Below, in pieces: positions 49,409 to 52,322 of a DNA stretch of 52,322 nt. Position 1 is the stretch's first letter, and every line of letters begins with the position of its first letter. The DNA comes from Alloalcanivorax mobilis. Its GTDB lineage: Bacteria; Pseudomonadota; Gammaproteobacteria; Pseudomonadales; Alcanivoracaceae. Made by a program: the position numbers and the translations under genes. The stretch spans positions 1 to 52,322 of the forward strand of contig NZ_NMQZ01000041.1 in the NCBI RefSeq assembly GCF_002864685.1. Direction: 5' to 3'. Under the pieces are notes generated by a model. That model worked only from the letters and a program-made list of their open reading frames with translations. It ran no database searches and was not told where the DNA came from.

Positions 49409-50215
49409 TCATTTCCCCTTCGACAGCTTATCTCTCAGTTTCTTATCCATGCGCCGGAAGATCGGTTGGCTGTACTTCACCGCGGGGCCGGGGACGGCGG
49501 CCATCAGCAGGCTGCCGAAGGTGCCCAGCGGGCTGCCGACGCGGGCGGGGCGGTCGCGCAGGGCTTTGACGATCCAGCCGGCGGCGGCGTCGACGTCCAT
49601 CATTTTCATGTGCCGGTAGAGGCGGGTGCGGTTGGACATGGGCGTGCGCACCATGGGGAAGTAGACCACGCTGGCGGTGATGCCGCGGTGGCCGAGTTCG
49701 GCGTTGAGTGAGCGGGAGTAGGAGTCCAGTGCCGCTTTGCTGGCCAGGTAGGCGGAGAACAGGGGAATCGGCACTTGCGCGGAGAGGGTGGAGACGTTAA
49801 CCACGTGGCCGTTGCCTTGTTCGAGAAAGCGCGGGATCAGGCCCATGGTCAGACGCAGGGCGCCGAAGTAGTTGAGGCGCATGGTGCGTTCGTAGTCGTG
49901 GGGCCGGTCCAGGGTGTCGAGGATGGAACGGCGGATGGAGTGGGCGGCGTTGTTGACCAGGGCGTCGAGGCGGCCGTGCTCTTTGAGCAGGCGGGCCAGG
50001 GTGGCGTCGATGCTGGTGTCGTCGGTGAGGTCGGTGGGGTAGATCCAGGCCTGGCCGCCGTTGGCTTTGATGTCCCGGCGCACGCGGGCCAGTTCGGTTT
50101 CGCGGCGGGCGATCAGGCACAGGCGGGCGCCACGGGCGGCGAGTTGTTTGGCGGCCTGCTCACCGATGCCGCTGGAGGCGCCGGTGAGCACGATGGTGGT
50201 TCCCTTGAAACGCAT
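49409..50215 (-). CDS. Short-chain dehydrogenase/reductase
   Basis: A 268-residue classical SDR from the ATG at 50215 (GGAG upstream). Nucleotide-binding loop TGASSGIGEQAAKQL, NNAA structural motif (DALVNNAAHSIRR), catalytic Ser in VNVSTLSAQV and the YxxxK pair in FSAYLASKAALDSYSRS. The Arg in ARRETEL after strand 2 suggests NADP(H). The C-terminal ~50 residues (AVPGPAVKYSQPIFRRMDKK) form a basic amphipathic tail, as in membrane-associated lipid-metabolising SDRs. Substrate unknown. Divergent from the zinc GTPase gene; the Zur-like palindrome lies between them. Confidence 0.88.
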   Translation of the reverse strand: MRFKGTTIVLTGASSGIGEQAAKQLAARGARLCLIARRETELARVRRDIKANGGQAWIYPTDLTDDTSIDATLARLLKEHGRLDALVNNAAHSIRRSILDTLDRPHDYERTMRLNYFGALRLTMGLIPRFLEQGNGHVVNVSTLSAQVPIPLFSAYLASKAALDSYSRSLNAELGHRGITASVVYFPMVRTPMSNRTRLYRHMKMMDVDAAAGWIVKALRDRPARVGSPLGTFGSLLMAAVPGPAVKYSQPIFRRMDKKLRDKLSKGK

Positions 50216-50301
50216 GGATGGGCTCTCCTGCCGGGGGACGAAAAGCAATGGTGCCGTCCCGCGCAAAAAAACGCATCAACGGAATCGTTTGATTTGTATT
50301 T

Positions 50302-50314
50302 GTTATAGTATAAC
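50302..50314. promoter_or_regulatory. Zur box in the SDR-COG0523 divergent region
   Basis: GTTATAGTATAAC, a 13-bp palindrome fitting the core of the gammaproteobacterial Zur consensus (GTTATANTATAAC). It lies 128 bp upstream of the zinc-type GTPase and 87 bp upstream of the SDR start, and a Zur-like gene is 1.5 kb away. Confidence 0.82.
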
Positions 50315-50442
50315 GTATCATTCAAAGAGCTCACCGAGTACGCGGTGGAGGTGAAGAGACAGCGGGAAAGCCGCGAGCGGCATTTCCATAAACCCGGACA
50401 GTTCTGGTTTTCTCTATGTTCAGTTTTTCTCGGAGTTCAGTC

Positions 50443-51642
50443 ATGGGCGATACACGATTACCGGTCACGGTGCTTTCGGGTTTTCTTGGCGCCGGCAAGA
50501 CCACGGTGCTCAACCATATTCTCAACAACCGCGAGAACCGCCGGGTGGCGGTGATCGTGAACGACATGAGCGAGATCAACATCGACGCCGCCGTGGTGAA
50601 CCAGCAGGTGAGCCTCAACCGCGCCGAGGAAAAGCTGGTGGAGATGAGCAACGGCTGCATCTGCTGCACGCTGCGTGAAGATCTGCTCGAAGAGGTGCGG
50701 CGCCTGGCCGGGGAGGGGCGTTTCGACTATCTGGTGATCGAATCCACCGGAATTTCGGAACCCTTGCCAGTGGCAGAGACGTTCACCTTCGAGGATGAGG
50801 ACGGCCAGAGCCTGTCATCGGTGGCGCGCTTGGATACTCTGGTGACGGTGGTCGACGGCGCCAATTTCATGGACGACTACCGCGAGGCGCGCAGTCTCGC
50901 CGAAGCCGGCGAGAGCCTGGGGGAAGAGGATCAGCGCAACGTCGCCGATTTGCTGGTGGATCAGGTGGAATTCTGCGATGTGCTGCTGGTCAGCAAAACC
51001 GATCTGATCGACCAGGGGCAGCGGCTGGAATTGATGGCGGCGTTGCGGGCGCTCAACCCGCGGGCGGAGATCGTGCCGATCGCCCATGGCCAGGTGCCGC
51101 TGGAGCGGGTATTGAACACCGGCCGATTTGATTTCGAACGTGCCAGCGAGGCGCCGGGCTGGTTGCAGGAGATGCGCGGCGAGCACACGCCGGAAACGGA
51201 AGAGTATGGCATCTCCAGTTTTACCTTCACGGCGCGCCGGCCGTTTCATCCGAAAAAGTTCTTCGATTTTCTGAACACACCGTGGCAACACGGCAAACTG
51301 CTGCGCTCCAAGGGCTACTTCTGGCTCGCCAGCCGGCCCCATTTCGCGGGCAGTTGGAGCCAGGCGGGCGGCATTGCCCACCATGGGCTGGCCGGCATGT
51401 TCTGGAAATCGGTGCCGGAGTCGCAATGGCCGGACGACGAAGAGACCCGCGCGCTGATCAAGGAGAAATGGCAGGAACCGTTTGGCGATATGCGCCAGGA
51501 GCTGGTGTTTATTGGCCAGGGGCTGGACCCGGAGCACGCGCGCGCGGCGTTGCGGGCCTGCCTGCTTGACGAGCAGGAGTTGGTGGCCGGCGCGGAGTAT
51601 TGGCAAACCCTGGAAGACCCGTTCCCGGCCTGGCAGGCCTGA
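50443..51642 (+). CDS. COG0523 (CobW/ZigA-type) zinc metallochaperone GTPase
   Basis: A 399-residue G3E GTPase. P-loop [16 protein letters not shown], the metal-binding CxCC motif [17 protein letters not shown], Walker B-like [15 protein letters not shown], and base-recognition SKTDL in place of NKxD. The C-terminal CobW_C domain starts near [15 protein letters not shown]. Family members under Zur control (ZigA, ZagA, YciC) deliver zinc during starvation. The Zur-box palindrome upstream and the zur-like gene 168 bp downstream support that subgroup. The start is ATG 50443; an ATG at 50416 is in frame. Confidence 0.9.
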   Translation: MGDTRLPVTVLSGFLGAGKTTVLNHILNNRENRRVAVIVNDMSEINIDAAVVNQQVSLNRAEEKLVEMSNGCICCTLREDLLEEVRRLAGEGRFDYLVIESTGISEPLPVAETFTFEDEDGQSLSSVARLDTLVTVVDGANFMDDYREARSLAEAGESLGEEDQRNVADLLVDQVEFCDVLLVSKTDLIDQGQRLELMAALRALNPRAEIVPIAHGQVPLERVLNTGRFDFERASEAPGWLQEMRGEHTPETEEYGISSFTFTARRPFHPKKFFDFLNTPWQHGKLLRSKGYFWLASRPHFAGSWSQAGGIAHHGLAGMFWKSVPESQWPDDEETRALIKEKWQEPFGDMRQELVFIGQGLDPEHARAALRACLLDEQELVAGAEYWQTLEDPFPAWQA

Positions 51643-51740
51643 GCGCGGGCGCTCTGTACCGGCCGCGCCCTATCACTGCTCCCTCTTCGCCGCTCTACAC
51701 AAACCACGGCAGGCAACGGATAATGGCTTTGAGAGTCGGG

Positions 51741-51755
51741 CGTTACGCTGTAACG
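51741..51755. promoter_or_regulatory. Candidate Zur-type operator before zur
   Basis: CGTTAC-GCT-GTAACG, an inverted repeat of 6 bp with a 3-bp centre, sharing the GTTA...TAAC frame with the box at 50302. It lies 55 bp before the Zur-like gene, in a position for autoregulation. Confidence 0.6.
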
Positions 51756-51810
51756 TACGCTTTTATTGCCTGTAACCCGCCGGTGTGCCGGTGTCTGACT
51801 GGAGCCGTGG

Positions 51811-52263
51811 ATGGCGAAGGACCTGGAAAAAAGCCTGAAGATCGCGGACCAGCGCTGCATCGAACAGGGCCTGAGGCTGACGCCCCAGCGGCGCCAGGTG
51901 ATGGGCCTGCTGTTGGAGCAGGAAGGGCCGCGCAGTGCCTATGACCTGCTCGACGAACTGCAGAGCCGGCACCAGCCCGGCGCCAAGCCGCCGACCATTT
52001 ATCGGGCGCTGGATTTTCTGGTTTCGGCGGGGCTTGCGCATCGGCTCGCTTCCACCAACCGATATCTGGCGTGCGGCCATCTGGCCTGCGACCACGGCCA
52101 TGAGCGCACCCTGTTTCTGGTCTGCGATCAGTGCGGCGCGGTGCGTGAAGCGACCATGGACACACCGCTCAAACAGGCACTGAACCGCAGCCTCAGCCAG
52201 GAAGGCTTCACCGCCGGCACCCAGCCGATGGAAATGCACGGGCGCTGTCGTGCCTGTCGGTAA
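51811..52263 (+). CDS. zur: Fur-family zinc uptake regulator Zur
   Basis: A 150-residue Fur-family repressor. N-terminal winged helix (LRLTPQRRQVMGLLLEQEGP, KPPTIYRALDFLVSAGLAHR) and a C-terminal dimerisation and metal domain with HxxCDHGHERTL-like ligands. Structural zinc cysteines are CDQC and CRAC at the extreme C-terminus. The GHLACDHGHE stretch and the MEMHGRCRACR end resemble Zur rather than Fur. Two palindromes matching the Zur box flank its neighbour gene and its own promoter. It represses zinc-uptake genes when zinc is bound. Confidence 0.87.
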   Translation: MAKDLEKSLKIADQRCIEQGLRLTPQRRQVMGLLLEQEGPRSAYDLLDELQSRHQPGAKPPTIYRALDFLVSAGLAHRLASTNRYLACGHLACDHGHERTLFLVCDQCGAVREATMDTPLKQALNRSLSQEGFTAGTQPMEMHGRCRACR

Positions 52264-52290
52264 CGCGCCATAACCGGAGTTGGATTCTGG

Positions 52291-52315
52291 TGTGGGAGCG
52301 GTCCTTGACCGCGAA
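52291..52315. repeat. REP-like sequence, family F (copy 4)
   Basis: TGTGGGAGCGGTCCTTGACC followed by GCGAA, at the window edge; an inverted partner, if present, would be outside the window. Confidence 0.85.
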
Positions 52316-52322
52316 GGGGCTT

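Overview
The window is about 52 kb of high-GC chromosomal DNA from a motile, aerobic gammaproteobacterium. The FlhDC/FliA flagellar hierarchy, glyoxylate-shunt isocitrate lyase of the roughly 530-residue type, FabY-like ketoacyl synthase and REP-like palindromes fit an Oceanospirillales-type organism (Alcanivorax/Halomonas relatives) or a close neighbour of Pseudomonas. That placement is inference from gene content, not a measured assignment.

Positions 1-20853 are a nearly unbroken motility block. It runs from the end of a FliK-like gene and an orphan FlhB C-terminal domain, through the master regulator flhDC (behind a promoter with two CRP/Vfr-type sites), to motAB-cheAW-aer-cheR, then cheB-mcp-cheY-cheZ, flhB-flhA-flhF-flhE and fliA. 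The order closely follows the enterobacterial flhDC-motAB-cheAW-(receptors)-cheRBYZ-flhBAE arrangement, with three changes: an extra receptor, a degenerate long flhF between flhA and flhE, and fliA at the end. Sigma-28 promoters precede motA and cheB. A third, perfect one (32426-32452) lies 12 kb downstream in front of a PAS-PAS-GGDEF-EAL protein, tying c-di-GMP turnover to the flagellar regulon.

Positions 21076-35880 are housekeeping and stress genes: prfC, a SulP anion transporter with a tandem universal stress protein, aceA with a strong terminator, an NHEJ operon (ligD, a small four-CxxC protein, two overlapping ku genes), the GGDEF-EAL gene, csbD and a small lipoprotein. Positions 36021-41282 hold a small membrane protein and then a five-gene operon behind a textbook sigma-54 promoter. 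This operon encodes a TIM-barrel isomerase-like protein, a three-histidine-box membrane desaturase/hydroxylase and a complete ABC importer of the NrtA/TauA/SsuA type. I cannot name its substrate, and it is the best candidate here for an undescribed metabolic system.

Positions 41596-52322 hold a phospholipase-D-like protein, a FabY-type ketoacyl synthase, a thiolase, Fe-SOD, a coiled-coil membrane protein, tRNA-Leu(UAG), an SDR, and a zinc-homeostasis pair (COG0523 GTPase and a Zur/Fur-family repressor), each of the pair behind a Zur-box-like palindrome.

The most unusual structure is in the spacers. At least eleven intergenic sites carry tandem arrays of exactly 7-bp units. At least five unrelated unit sequences are used (GACGCCG, GCTNCAA, GTTAAAA, GAAAACT, GAACACT). 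Most arrays come as inverted pairs around a conserved core, and one element is nested inside another. Two REP-like palindrome families are mixed among them. Two GACGCCG elements in the same orientation sit directly after flhC and directly after fliA, bracketing the motor-chemotaxis-export block.
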